Shown here: piece after piece, positions 44,838-52,806 of the stretch
How positions within the stretch are numbered: the first letter of the stretch is position 1
Layout: every line of letters begins with the position of its first letter
NCBI RefSeq assembly: GCF_016785095.1
Contig: NZ_JAEKJB010000015.1
Span: 310,001-374,000 of the forward strand
Origin: Alloalcanivorax marinus
GTDB lineage: Bacteria; Pseudomonadota; Gammaproteobacteria; Pseudomonadales; Alcanivoracaceae
Direction: 5' to 3'
Length of the DNA stretch: 64,000 bases
The notes under the pieces: generated by a model
Told to the model about the DNA's origin: nothing
Databases searched by the model: none
Seen by the model: only the letters and a program-made list of their open reading frames with translations
Position numbers and translations under genes: made by a program

Positions 44838-45845
44838 ATGGCACACGATGACCACACCGGGCAGCCCCTGCTGGCGGTGAACAATCTGAACATCGCATTC
44901 GCGAACGACGCCGGCGAGACCGCCATCACCCGCGATGTGTCGTTCACGGTGGGCCACGGCGAGCGAGTCGGCGTGGTGGGCGAAAGCGGCTGCGGCAAGA
45001 CCGTCACCGGGCTGGCCTTGCTTGGCCTGCTGCCGGAGCGCACCGCCCGGGTGCGCGGCGAGATTCTGTTCCAGGGCCGCGACCTGCTGAACATGCCAGC
45101 CCGCGAGCTGCGCCGTCTTCGCGGCCGCGATATCAGCATGATTTTCCAGGAACCGATGAGTGCCCTGGACCCGGTCTTCACCATCGGTGAGCAGCTCACC
45201 GAAACCCTGCGCGCCCATGAAAAGGTGGGCCGCCGGGAAGCCCGCGAACGGGCCGTGGCCGCTCTTGAGGAGGTGGGCATCCCCTCGCCGCACCTGCGCC
45301 TCGACGACTACCCCTACCAGTTCTCCGGGGGCATGCGGCAACGGGTGATGATTGCCATGGCACTGATCTGCCGGCCCCGGCTGGTGATCGCCGACGAACC
45401 CACCACCGCCCTGGACGTGACCGTGCAGGCGCAGATCATCGATCTGCTACGTGAACTCAGCGACACCACCGGCACCGCCCTGTTGTTCATTACCCACGAT
45501 TTGGGGGTGGTGGCGGAGACTTGCTCGCGGCTGCTCACCATGTACGCCGGCGAGGTGGTGGAAAGCGCGCCGGTGGACACCGTGCTGCGCCGTCCGGCGC
45601 ATCCGTATTCCTCCGGGCTGCTGCGCTCGCTACCCGGGCTCAGCGAGCGGGGCGGCCGTCTGCCGTCGATCCCGGGACGCGTGCCCGCGCCCGGCCAGAT
45701 GCCCGCCGGCTGCCGGTTCCAGGCACGCTGCCCGCATTCCGCCGACGGCTGTGAACAGGGCCAGCCCCTGCGCGAGCTCGATAACGGGCGGCTGGCGCGC
45801 TGCTGGCGTGGCGCCGAACTCACCCTGCCGGGAGCGGTGACATGA
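44838..45845 (+). CDS. Dipeptide/oligopeptide ABC transporter ATP-binding protein (DppD type)
   Basis: This 335-residue ATPase has Walker A GESGCGKT, signature YQFSGGMRQRV, Walker B LVIADEPTTALD and the H-loop FITHDLG, plus the C-terminal oligopeptide-ABC extension with Cys residues (GCRFQARCPHSADGC) typical of DppD/OppD. It works with DppF, two permeases and the binding protein encoded downstream. The stop overlaps the next start (ATGA). Confidence 0.93.
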   Translation: MAHDDHTGQPLLAVNNLNIAFANDAGETAITRDVSFTVGHGERVGVVGESGCGKTVTGLALLGLLPERTARVRGEILFQGRDLLNMPARELRRLRGRDISMIFQEPMSALDPVFTIGEQLTETLRAHEKVGRREARERAVAALEEVGIPSPHLRLDDYPYQFSGGMRQRVMIAMALICRPRLVIADEPTTALDVTVQAQIIDLLRELSDTTGTALLFITHDLGVVAETCSRLLTMYAGEVVESAPVDTVLRRPAHPYSSGLLRSLPGLSERGGRLPSIPGRVPAPGQMPAGCRFQARCPHSADGCEQGQPLRELDNGRLARCWRGAELTLPGAVT

Positions 45846-46834
45846 ATGCCCGCCTGACACCCCGCCCTTCCACCCAGGCCGCCGGCGTGCGCGCCGACCG
45901 GGTGCGCGTGCACTTCCCCACCCGCGCCGGCACCGTCAAGGCGGTGGACGACGTGAGCTTCGATATCCGCCCCGGAGAAACCTTCGGCCTGATCGGCGAA
46001 TCCGGCTCCGGGAAGACCACCCTGGGTCGGGCACTGGCCGGCCTGCAGCCGCTCAGCGACGGGCGCCTGTTCTACGACGGCCGCGAGCCGTCATCGCTGA
46101 ACCGGGCCGAGCGCCGGCGACAACGGCGCGATCATCAGATTATCTTCCAGGACCCTCACGCCGCCCTGAACCCGCGCATGACCATCGCCCAGTCGGTGAT
46201 GGAGCCACTCGACATTCTGCGCGACGGCGACCGTGCCCAGCGCCGCCGGGTGGCCGACGAGGCCCTGGAGCGGGTGGGCCTGGCACCGGAGGTCGGCCGC
46301 CGCTACCCCCATGAGTTGTCCGGCGGGCAGAAGCAGCGGGTCAATATCGCCCGGACCCTCACCCTGCGCCCGCGCTTCATTGTCTGCGACGAGGTGGTGG
46401 CGGCCCTGGACGTATCGATTCGCGGCGCCATTCTGAATCTGTTCGCCGATCTGCAGGACGAGTTCGGCATCACCTACGCCTTCATCACCCACGACATCTC
46501 CGTGGTCTCCCACGTCAGCGACCGGGTGGGCGTGCTCTATCTGGGCCGGCTCATGGAGCAAGGGCCGGCGGGCGCGGTCTGCGAACAGCCGCTGCATCCC
46601 TATACCCAGGCGCTGCTGTCGGCGGAGCCATTGCCGCTGCCCAGCGACCAGCGCGACCACCGGCGCCGCATCCGCTTGCAAGGCGAGATTCCCAGCCCGC
46701 TGAATCCACCCTCCGGCTGCCCGTTCCGCACCCGCTGCCCGCGCGCCGAAACACGCTGCGCGGAACAGGTGCCGGAATGGCGGGAGGTGGCACCGGACCA
46801 TCGCGTGGCCTGCCATTTCGCCGGCCCTGCCTGA
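45842..46834 (+). CDS. Dipeptide/oligopeptide ABC transporter ATP-binding protein (DppF type)
   Basis: This is the second ATPase of the importer, 330 residues. Walker A is GESGSGKTTLGRAL, the signature ELSGGQKQRVNIART, Walker B FIVCDEVVAALDVS and the H-loop FITHDIS; the C-terminal oligopeptide extension GCPFRTRCPRAETRC is present. The ValVal-Ala (EVVAALD) form of the Walker B neighbourhood differs slightly from the usual EPTSALD. ATGA overlap with the preceding ATPase indicates coupled translation as a heterodimer. Confidence 0.93.
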   Translation: MNARLTPRPSTQAAGVRADRVRVHFPTRAGTVKAVDDVSFDIRPGETFGLIGESGSGKTTLGRALAGLQPLSDGRLFYDGREPSSLNRAERRRQRRDHQIIFQDPHAALNPRMTIAQSVMEPLDILRDGDRAQRRRVADEALERVGLAPEVGRRYPHELSGGQKQRVNIARTLTLRPRFIVCDEVVAALDVSIRGAILNLFADLQDEFGITYAFITHDISVVSHVSDRVGVLYLGRLMEQGPAGAVCEQPLHPYTQALLSAEPLPLPSDQRDHRRRIRLQGEIPSPLNPPSGCPFRTRCPRAETRCAEQVPEWREVAPDHRVACHFAGPA

Positions 46835-46880
46835 ACAACCCGTTTTTCCGAACAAAACAACAAAATTCCAGGAGAGCCCC

Positions 46881-48479
46881 ATGAACATGAAAGCGCCCCA
46901 CCATCACGAACACCCGGACCATGACACCCTGGACGTGGGCGGCCACGCCGTCTCCCGCCGGGCCTTTCTCGGTTACCTGTCCGGCGCCCTGGCGGTCGGC
47001 ACCCTGGGCGCGCCAGGCCGGCTCTGGGCCCAGGGCGGCGGCGCCGTATTGCGCGTGGGCGCCAACGCCAACCCGTCCAGTCTGGACCCGGCCACCGGCG
47101 GCTCCGGCTCCGACCATGTGTTCCTGTTCCCGATTTACGACACCCTGGTTACCTGGGACTTCGCCAGCCTCAAGGCGGAGCCGGGCCTGGCGGAACGCTG
47201 GGAATTCACCGACCCGAAAACCCTGGTACTGCATCTGCGCCAGGGCGTCACCTTCCACGATGGCACGCCATTCAACGCCGAGGCGGTGAAAACCAATCTG
47301 GATCGCAGCCGCGCGGCGGAATTTTCCAACATCCGCTCCGATCTCGGTTCGGTGGACCAGGTGACGGTGAACGCCGAGCACACCGTCACCCTGCACCTGA
47401 AGAATCCGGACACCGCCCTGCCGCTGATCCTCTCCGACCGGGCCGGGATGATGGTGTCGCCCAAGGCGCTCGAGGCCAACGGCAACCGGGTGGACCGCAA
47501 GCCGGTGGGCACCGGCTTCATGACATTCCAGAAATGGAACGACGGCAGCGAAATCACCCTCACCGCGTTCGACGGCTACCGTCGTGACGACAAACCGGCC
47601 CTGGCCGGCATCACCTTCTCGATCATCACCGACAGCGCCACCCGGCTGCGCGCGGTGATGTCCGGGCAGGCGGATCTCGCCTATCACCTGGACGGTCGCC
47701 AGAAGCCGCTGGTGGAAAAGATGCCCACCCTGAACGGTGTGGTCGGCTCCACGGTGTATTGCTTCCAGCTCTATCTGAACATGTCCCGGGACACCCTGGC
47801 GGACCGCCGGGTGCGCCAGGCGCTGAATTACGCGGTCGACCGGGATGCTTTTATTCGCGGCGCCATGGCCGGCTCCGGCGAGGCCGCCTATATGAACCTG
47901 CCGAAGTCCCACTGGGCCTACGACGCGCCCACCGCCGAGCTCTATCCCCACGATCCGGACAAGGCCCGGGCGCTGCTCAAGGAAGCCGGCTACGCCGACG
48001 GCGTGACCCTGGACATGCGCGGCTACAACGACCAGTCCTCGGTGCAGATGCAGGAACTGCTGCTGGCGCAGTTCGCCCGCGCCAACATCAAGGGCCGCTT
48101 CCGCACCGGCACCATCGCCGATATGTCGGCGGAGTACTTCGCCAAGAAACAGGGCGACCTGCTGCTGTCCGCCTGGACCGGTCGGCCCGACCCCAGCCTC
48201 AGCTACTCGCTGATGTACAACCAGGAGTCCTACTTCAACGCCGGCGACAAGGCTCCGCCGGAGGGCTTCACCGAGGCGCTGCTGGCATCGCGCGGTAGCG
48301 ACGACCTGGCCATCCGCCGGGAGGCGCTGGCCAAGGTCCAGCGGCTGGTGATGGAAGACGCCCTGGTGGTGCCGCTGGCGTTCCGGGAGAGCATCGTCGC
48401 CGTCAACGGCAAAGTGAAAAACCTGCGCAACAACCTGCTTGGCAAGCCCAAGTTCAATGACGTAACCATCGAGGGCTGA
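46881..48479 (+). CDS. ABC transporter substrate-binding protein, peptide/nickel family, Tat-type signal
   Basis: This 532-residue periplasmic binding protein of the DppA/OppA family has a twin-arginine signal (SRRAFLGYLSGALAVGTLGA, about residues 23-42) and the SBP_bac_5 core: GANANPSSLDPATGG, RDTLADRRVRQALNYAVDRDAFIRGAM, and a C-terminal FRESIVAVNGKVKNLRNNLL. The Tat signal implies export in a folded state, unusual but known in this family. AGGAGAG precedes the ATG. The ligand is unknown: a peptide or another short-chain solute is possible. Confidence 0.92.
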   Translation: MNMKAPHHHEHPDHDTLDVGGHAVSRRAFLGYLSGALAVGTLGAPGRLWAQGGGAVLRVGANANPSSLDPATGGSGSDHVFLFPIYDTLVTWDFASLKAEPGLAERWEFTDPKTLVLHLRQGVTFHDGTPFNAEAVKTNLDRSRAAEFSNIRSDLGSVDQVTVNAEHTVTLHLKNPDTALPLILSDRAGMMVSPKALEANGNRVDRKPVGTGFMTFQKWNDGSEITLTAFDGYRRDDKPALAGITFSIITDSATRLRAVMSGQADLAYHLDGRQKPLVEKMPTLNGVVGSTVYCFQLYLNMSRDTLADRRVRQALNYAVDRDAFIRGAMAGSGEAAYMNLPKSHWAYDAPTAELYPHDPDKARALLKEAGYADGVTLDMRGYNDQSSVQMQELLLAQFARANIKGRFRTGTIADMSAEYFAKKQGDLLLSAWTGRPDPSLSYSLMYNQESYFNAGDKAPPEGFTEALLASRGSDDLAIRREALAKVQRLVMEDALVVPLAFRESIVAVNGKVKNLRNNLLGKPKFNDVTIEG

Positions 48480-48483
48480 TCCC

Positions 48484-49440
48484 GTGGCCAACCGCGTCAA
48501 ACAGCGCATGGTGGCTGCCCGGCTGCTGCAGGCATTGCCGATTCTGGTGCTGGCCACCTTCATCGTGTTCTGCCTGATGCAGCTTATTCCCGGTGACGTG
48601 GCCGTGACCCTGGCCGGCGAAAACGCCTCCATGGAACGCATCCAACAAATCCGCGAGGCCTACGGCCTGAACCAGCCGTTTCTGGTGCAGTACGGCCAGT
48701 GGCTGGCGCACGCCGCCCAGGGCGAGCTGGGCACCTCGCTACTGTCCGGTGAACCGGTGGCGCACACTATCGCGCGCACTTTCCCCAATACCCTGCTGAT
48801 CGCCGTCTACGCGGTGCTGGTGTCGGTGCTGGTGGGAGTGCCGCTGGGTATTCTCGCCGCCACCCGCGCCGGCTCGCCGTTGGACAGCACCATCATGGGG
48901 GCCGCCTCCCTGGGCGTGGCGGTGCCGAATTTCTGGTTTGGCATGATCCTGGTGCTGTTCCTGGCCCTGGGGCTGCAGTGGTTTCCGGCCACCGGCTTCG
49001 TGTCGCCGCTGGAGGATTTCAGCGGCGCGCTCTGGTACGCCACCCTGCCGGCGCTGGCGCTGTGCACCAACGGCATCGCCGAGGTGGCCCGGCAGCTGCG
49101 CGGTTCGCTGGTGGAGATCCAGTCTTCCCAGCATGTGCGTACGCTGCACGCCAAGGGGCTGAGCCCGGCTCGTATTCTCTGGAAGCACGGCCTCAAGAAC
49201 GTGAGCGTCAATCTGCTCACCGTGGTGGGGCTGCTGTTCAACAAGATTCTCGCCGCCACCGTGGTGGTGGAAGCGGTGTTCGCCATTCCCGGTATTGGCA
49301 GTTCCATCGTCAACGCGGTGCTGCAGGGCGACTTTCCGGTGGTGCAGGGCGCCGTGCTCGCCATGGTGGTGACGGTGATTCTGGTGAACCTGTGCACCGA
49401 CCTGGCCTGCACCGTGCTCGACCCGAGGATTCACGCATGA
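48484..49440 (+). CDS. Peptide-type ABC transporter permease (DppB type)
   Basis: This 318-residue permease has about six transmembrane segments, with the BPD_transp_1 loop LYTLHAKGLSPARILWKHGLKNVSVNLLTVVG (EAA-like motif) and the typical N-terminal LLQALPILVLATFIVFCLMQLIPGDVA. GTG at 48484 follows the binding-protein stop by 4 bp, and its own stop overlaps the next start (ATGA). Confidence 0.92.
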   Translation: MANRVKQRMVAARLLQALPILVLATFIVFCLMQLIPGDVAVTLAGENASMERIQQIREAYGLNQPFLVQYGQWLAHAAQGELGTSLLSGEPVAHTIARTFPNTLLIAVYAVLVSVLVGVPLGILAATRAGSPLDSTIMGAASLGVAVPNFWFGMILVLFLALGLQWFPATGFVSPLEDFSGALWYATLPALALCTNGIAEVARQLRGSLVEIQSSQHVRTLHAKGLSPARILWKHGLKNVSVNLLTVVGLLFNKILAATVVVEAVFAIPGIGSSIVNAVLQGDFPVVQGAVLAMVVTVILVNLCTDLACTVLDPRIHA

Positions 49441-50330
49441 CCACCGCCTCCGTTTCTTCTTCGTCCAGCCACGCCGCCGACGAGCCGGGCCTGGCCCGGC
49501 GCGTGCTGAGCTGGCTGCGCGGCGATCCGCGCGCCGCTTTGAGTTTGCTGGTGCTGGTGCTGATTCTCGGCACCGCCTTGCTGGCCCCCTGGGTAGCGCC
49601 TTACGACCCGGCCCACCAGGATCTGGAGCATATGCTGGAGGGGCCGTCGGCGGCCCACTGGCTGGGCACCGACGATCTGGGCCGGGACGTGCTCAGCCGG
49701 CTGATCCACGGTGGCGCCAATTCCCTGTACGCGGCCCTGCTGGCGGTGTCGGTGGCGTTGCTGATCGGCATTCCCCTGGGCCTGATCGCCGGCTTCGTGG
49801 GTGGTTGGACCGATGTGGCCATCAGTCGCCTGATCGATACCTTTCTGTCGTTCCCGGCGATCATTCTGGCGGTGGCGGTGACCGGTGCCATGGGCATCGG
49901 CCTGACCAACGCCATGTTTTCCGTGGGGCTGGTATTCGCGCCGCAGATCGCCCGGCTGATTCGCGCCCGTACGCTGGTGGTGCGTCAGGAGCTGTACGTG
50001 GACGCGGCGCGTTGCTTCGGGGCGTCACCGTTGCGGCTGCTGGGGCGCCATGTGCTGCCTAACGCGATCCAGCCGGTGATCGTGCAGAGCACTCTGCTGC
50101 TGGCGGTGGCGTTGCTGGCCGAGGCCAGCCTCAGCTTCCTGGGTCTGGGGGTGCAGCCGCCGGACGTGAGCTGGGGCGCCATGATCGCTCGTGGCTATCT
50201 GTATATGTCGCTGGTGCCGGAGCAGATGTACGCGCCGGGGCTGATCATCATGATTACCGCGGTGGCGTTCAATGCGCTGGGGGAATCCCTGCGTACCGCT
50301 CTGGACCCGACGGCGCGGGGGCATGGGTGA
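49437..50330 (+). CDS. Peptide-type ABC transporter permease (DppC type)
   Basis: This 297-residue permease has an N-terminal cytoplasmic Ser-rich segment (SVSSSSSH), TM1 (LSLLVLVLILGTALLAPWVAPYDP), the DppC mark HWLGTDDLGRDVLSRLIHGG and the EAA-like loop VDAARCFGASPLRLLGRHVLPN. The ATG overlaps the stop of the first permease; a longer in-frame reading from 48978 lies inside that gene and is rejected. It completes the five-gene importer. Confidence 0.93.
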   Translation: MTTASVSSSSSHAADEPGLARRVLSWLRGDPRAALSLLVLVLILGTALLAPWVAPYDPAHQDLEHMLEGPSAAHWLGTDDLGRDVLSRLIHGGANSLYAALLAVSVALLIGIPLGLIAGFVGGWTDVAISRLIDTFLSFPAIILAVAVTGAMGIGLTNAMFSVGLVFAPQIARLIRARTLVVRQELYVDAARCFGASPLRLLGRHVLPNAIQPVIVQSTLLLAVALLAEASLSFLGLGVQPPDVSWGAMIARGYLYMSLVPEQMYAPGLIIMITAVAFNALGESLRTALDPTARGHG

Positions 50331-50404
50331 TTTCGGCTTCGTTGGTCGTTTGGACCCTCCAGCGGGGACGCGTCTCGGCGTGGCTTCGTGGATTGGATGG
50401 GGTT

Positions 50405-50462
50405 GTAGGAGCGGCTTCAGCCGCGATCAACGGCGGTGCCAACCGCATCGCGACTGAAGCGG
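50405..50462. repeat. REP-like element with degenerate inverted partner
   Basis: GTAGGAGCGGCTTCAGCCGC continues to GATC at 50428. About 20 bp on, ATCGCGACTGAAGC (50447-50460) is a degenerate copy in the opposite orientation. The pair lies in the 213-bp gap between the DppC-type gene and the acyl-CoA synthetase gene. Rest of the gap has no feature I recognise. Confidence 0.7.
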
Positions 50463-50543
50463 AATGCCGCTGGCGCTACCAGTCATTCGGCGTTCGGCTT
50501 CCTGCGCGCGCCAAAGGTTTTTGAGAGTTTAAGGAGAACAAAG

Positions 50544-52220
50544 ATGTCCACCGTTTCCGCAACCGGGTTCGAGCCGGTGCCGGTGCCCGGTTCCGTCTGG
50601 GCCGGCGACAGCGTTACCTATCTGCGTGGTGAAAAGCCGCTGCACGACTATCTGCTCCAGCACGCCGAGGAAGTGCCGGACCGGGTTGCCTATATCTATT
50701 ACGGTACCGAGATTACCTGGGCCGAGGCCGGGGACGCGGTGCGGCGGCTGGCGGCGCATTTGCGTGAGCACGGGGTGGGGCCCGGTGATCGGGTGGCGTT
50801 GTTCATGCAGAACTGCCCGCAGTACATTTTCGCCCATTACGCGGTGCAGGCGCTGGGCGCCATGGTCACGCCGGTGAATCCGCAGTACAAGGCCGCCGAG
50901 GTGGCCTATCAGTTGAGCAACGCGGAGACCAAGGCGTTGGTGGTGGCGCGGGATCTCTATCCGATCGTCGCCGAGGTGCGCGACCAGGTACCGACCCTGG
51001 CCACGGTGGTGAGCACCGCCTACGGTGATTATCTGCCGGCCACGCCCAGCCTCGCCGTGCCCAAGGAATTGCTCGGCGAACCGGAAAGCTGCCCGGCGGG
51101 AACCGACGACCTGAGCACGATTCTGACCCACACCGCGCCGCTGCGACACTTCGAACCGGTGGACCTGTGGGAAGGCGTGGGGCTGATGACCTTCACCTCC
51201 GGCACCACCGGCCGGCCCAAGGGCGCCATGCTCAGTTACGGGTCCAGCCTGTTCAAGATGGCGGCCTCCTTCCGTGCCAACCGCATGGCCGAAGACACCA
51301 TGAGCCTGGGCATCGCGCCGCTGTGCCATATCGCCGGCATGAACTTCGGCGTCTACCAGCCGGTGTACACCCGTCAGACCCTGGTGATCCTGGCGCGCTT
51401 CGATCCGGCCACCACCATCGATGCCATCGAGCACTATCGGGTAAACAACTGGTACAGCATCGCGCCGATGCTGCGCGCGATTCTGGATTTCCCCGGCGTG
51501 GAAAAGCGCGACCTGACGTCGCTGACCAATAACCCCTGCACCAGCTTTGGTATTCCCCTGACCGAGCCGCTGGCCGCTGAATGGAAGGCGCTCACCGGCT
51601 GTCAGACCCACGAGGCCGCCTACGGGTTGAGCGAGACCCACACCTCGGACACCTTCATGCCCAAGGACCGCATCAAGTGGGGCAGCTGCGGCGTGCCGAT
51701 GGCGGAGAACGAGATCCGCATTGTCGATACCGCCACCGGCGCGGAGTGCGCGCCGAACCAGAGCGGCGAGATCGTGGTGCGCAACAAGGCGGTGTTCAAG
51801 GGCTACTGGAAGCGTGACGAGGCTACCGCGGAAACCCTGCGCGACGGCGCGGTGTACACCGGCGACGTGGGCTACTTCGATGAGGAGGGCTACCTGTTCT
51901 TCACCGGCCGCATCAAGGAAATGATCAAGTGCTCCGGCTACAGTGTGTTCCCGGAGGACGTGGAAGCCTTGATGCTGGATCATCCGGCCATTGCTCAGTC
52001 CGCCGCCATCGGCATACCCGACGATCAGCGTGGCGAAACGGTGAAACTGTTCGTGGTACTCAAGCCCGGGCACCAGGGCAAGGTCAGCGAGAGCGAGCTG
52101 ATCGACTGGGCCAGGGAACATATGGCCGCGTATAAGTACCCGCGCCAGATCGCCTTTATCGACAAGCTGCCGGCCACGCCGGCGGGCAAGGTGTTGCGCC
52201 GGTTGCTGAAGGACGATTGA
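50544..52220 (+). CDS. Acyl-CoA synthetase (AMP-forming, class I adenylate-forming)
   Basis: This 558-residue ligase activates a carboxylic acid with ATP and CoA. The AMP-binding P-loop is TFTSGTTGRPKGAML, the A5-like motif YGLSETHTSD, the adenine-binding TGDVGYFDEEGYLFFTGRIKEMIK, and the catalytic C-terminal Lys in TPAGKVLRRLLKDD. It resembles medium/long-chain fatty acyl-CoA ligases. AAGGAGA precedes the ATG at 50544. It may be cotranscribed with the importer genes across the REP element, as if an imported acid were activated; this is a guess. A long heptamer array starts 5 bp after its stop. Confidence 0.9.
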   Translation: MSTVSATGFEPVPVPGSVWAGDSVTYLRGEKPLHDYLLQHAEEVPDRVAYIYYGTEITWAEAGDAVRRLAAHLREHGVGPGDRVALFMQNCPQYIFAHYAVQALGAMVTPVNPQYKAAEVAYQLSNAETKALVVARDLYPIVAEVRDQVPTLATVVSTAYGDYLPATPSLAVPKELLGEPESCPAGTDDLSTILTHTAPLRHFEPVDLWEGVGLMTFTSGTTGRPKGAMLSYGSSLFKMAASFRANRMAEDTMSLGIAPLCHIAGMNFGVYQPVYTRQTLVILARFDPATTIDAIEHYRVNNWYSIAPMLRAILDFPGVEKRDLTSLTNNPCTSFGIPLTEPLAAEWKALTGCQTHEAAYGLSETHTSDTFMPKDRIKWGSCGVPMAENEIRIVDTATGAECAPNQSGEIVVRNKAVFKGYWKRDEATAETLRDGAVYTGDVGYFDEEGYLFFTGRIKEMIKCSGYSVFPEDVEALMLDHPAIAQSAAIGIPDDQRGETVKLFVVLKPGHQGKVSESELIDWAREHMAAYKYPRQIAFIDKLPATPAGKVLRRLLKDD

Positions 52221-52225
52221 GGGGG

Positions 52226-52375
52226 CGCTGGACGCTGGACGCTGGACGCTGGACGCTGGACGCTGGACGCTGGACGCTGGACGCTGGACGCTGGACGCTG
52301 GACGCTGGACGCTGGACGCTGGACGCTGGACGCTGGACGCTGGACGCTGGACGCTGGACGCTGGACGCTGGACGC
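52226..52375. repeat. Perfect 7-bp tandem array, about 21 copies (CGCTGGA)n
   Basis: A 150-bp tract of uninterrupted period 7 (unit CGCTGGA) gives 21.4 copies with no mismatch. It begins 5 bp after the acyl-CoA synthetase stop, in the convergent gap. Apparent ORFs through it encode only repeats such as SSVQRPA and are not genes. Confidence 0.97.
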
Positions 52376-52407
52376 GAAAAAATCGGGGGCTCCGCCAAGC
52401 TTGTCAA

Positions 52408-52431
52408 GTTCGCAAAAGCGTTTCTGCGAAC
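52408..52431. other. Hairpin between two heptamer arrays
   Basis: GTTCGCA (52408-52414) pairs with TGCGAAC (52425-52431); inner AAA/TTT can extend the stem with a one-base bulge. It lies midway in the 87-bp segment separating the arrays. Confidence 0.55.
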
Positions 52432-52462
52432 CCGCGAACATTGCCGCACCGGGTTTTGACTT

Positions 52463-52496
52463 GGCGTCCGGCGTCTGGCGTCTGGCGTCTGGCGCC
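52463..52496. repeat. Second, shorter heptamer array (GGCGTCT)n
   Basis: GGCGTCC is followed by three GGCGTCT units and a partial GGCGCC, period 7. Its reverse complement (GCCAGAC) differs from the main unit (GCTGGAC) at two positions, so the two arrays are near inverted relatives. It ends at the stop codon of the small minus-strand gene. Confidence 0.85.
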
Positions 52497-52609
52497 TATT
52501 CGTCTTTCTTTTTCTTGCCTTTGTCGTAATGCCACTTGATGGCGAAGAACATGCCCGTGCCGAGCACGACGACCTTGAAGGTAATGAAAACTACCGGGAT
52601 CCATTCCAT
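52496..52609 (-). CDS. Small membrane protein, 37 aa
   Basis: This short reading frame runs from ATG at 52609 to TAG at 52496-52498. It encodes 37 residues: a membrane-spanning segment (VVFITFKVVVLGTGMFFAIKW) and a basic cytoplasmic-type tail (YDKGKKKKDE). A GGAAAGAG lies 6-13 bases upstream of the start as a possible ribosome site. I do not recognise the family. Coding is supported by hydrophobic-then-charged layout and codon use; it is convergent with the acyl-CoA synthetase across the repeat arrays. Confidence 0.6.
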   Translation of the reverse strand: MEWIPVVFITFKVVVLGTGMFFAIKWHYDKGKKKKDE

Positions 52610-52733
52610 TCCGACTCTTTCCAGGCGTGAAATATCAGCCCAAGTCTAGGTCAGGCAAACCGCCATTCAAATTGGACATAATGTCCCGGAACTTTTCAGC
52701 CCCGCCGTTGGCGATCCGCCGTTCTTCAAAAAA

Positions 52734-52751
52734 TCGTCATCCCCTTGTCAT
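52734..52751 (+). promoter_or_regulatory. Possible Pho box upstream of the choice-of-anchor I gene
   Basis: TCGTCAT-CCCC-TTGTCAT matches the PhoB half-site pair CTGTCAT-N4-CTGTCAT at 5 of 7 and 6 of 7 positions with the right 11-bp period. It ends 55 bp before the ATG. No clear -10 hexamer stands out downstream. Confidence 0.45.
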
Positions 52752-52806
52752 GGGTTTGCGGCCCACTACCCGGGTATCCGTGAACGAATAATGACGAGGT
52801 GTTTTC

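Noticed and set aside
52226..52375. CRISPR array
   Set aside because: The unit is 7 bp and contiguous with no spacers, and there are no cas genes.
52025..52459. Reading frames encoding repeated SSVQRPA or LDAGRWT units across the heptamer array
   Set aside because: They arise because a 7-bp unit is open in several frames on both strands; no ribosome site and no non-repeat domain supports a protein.
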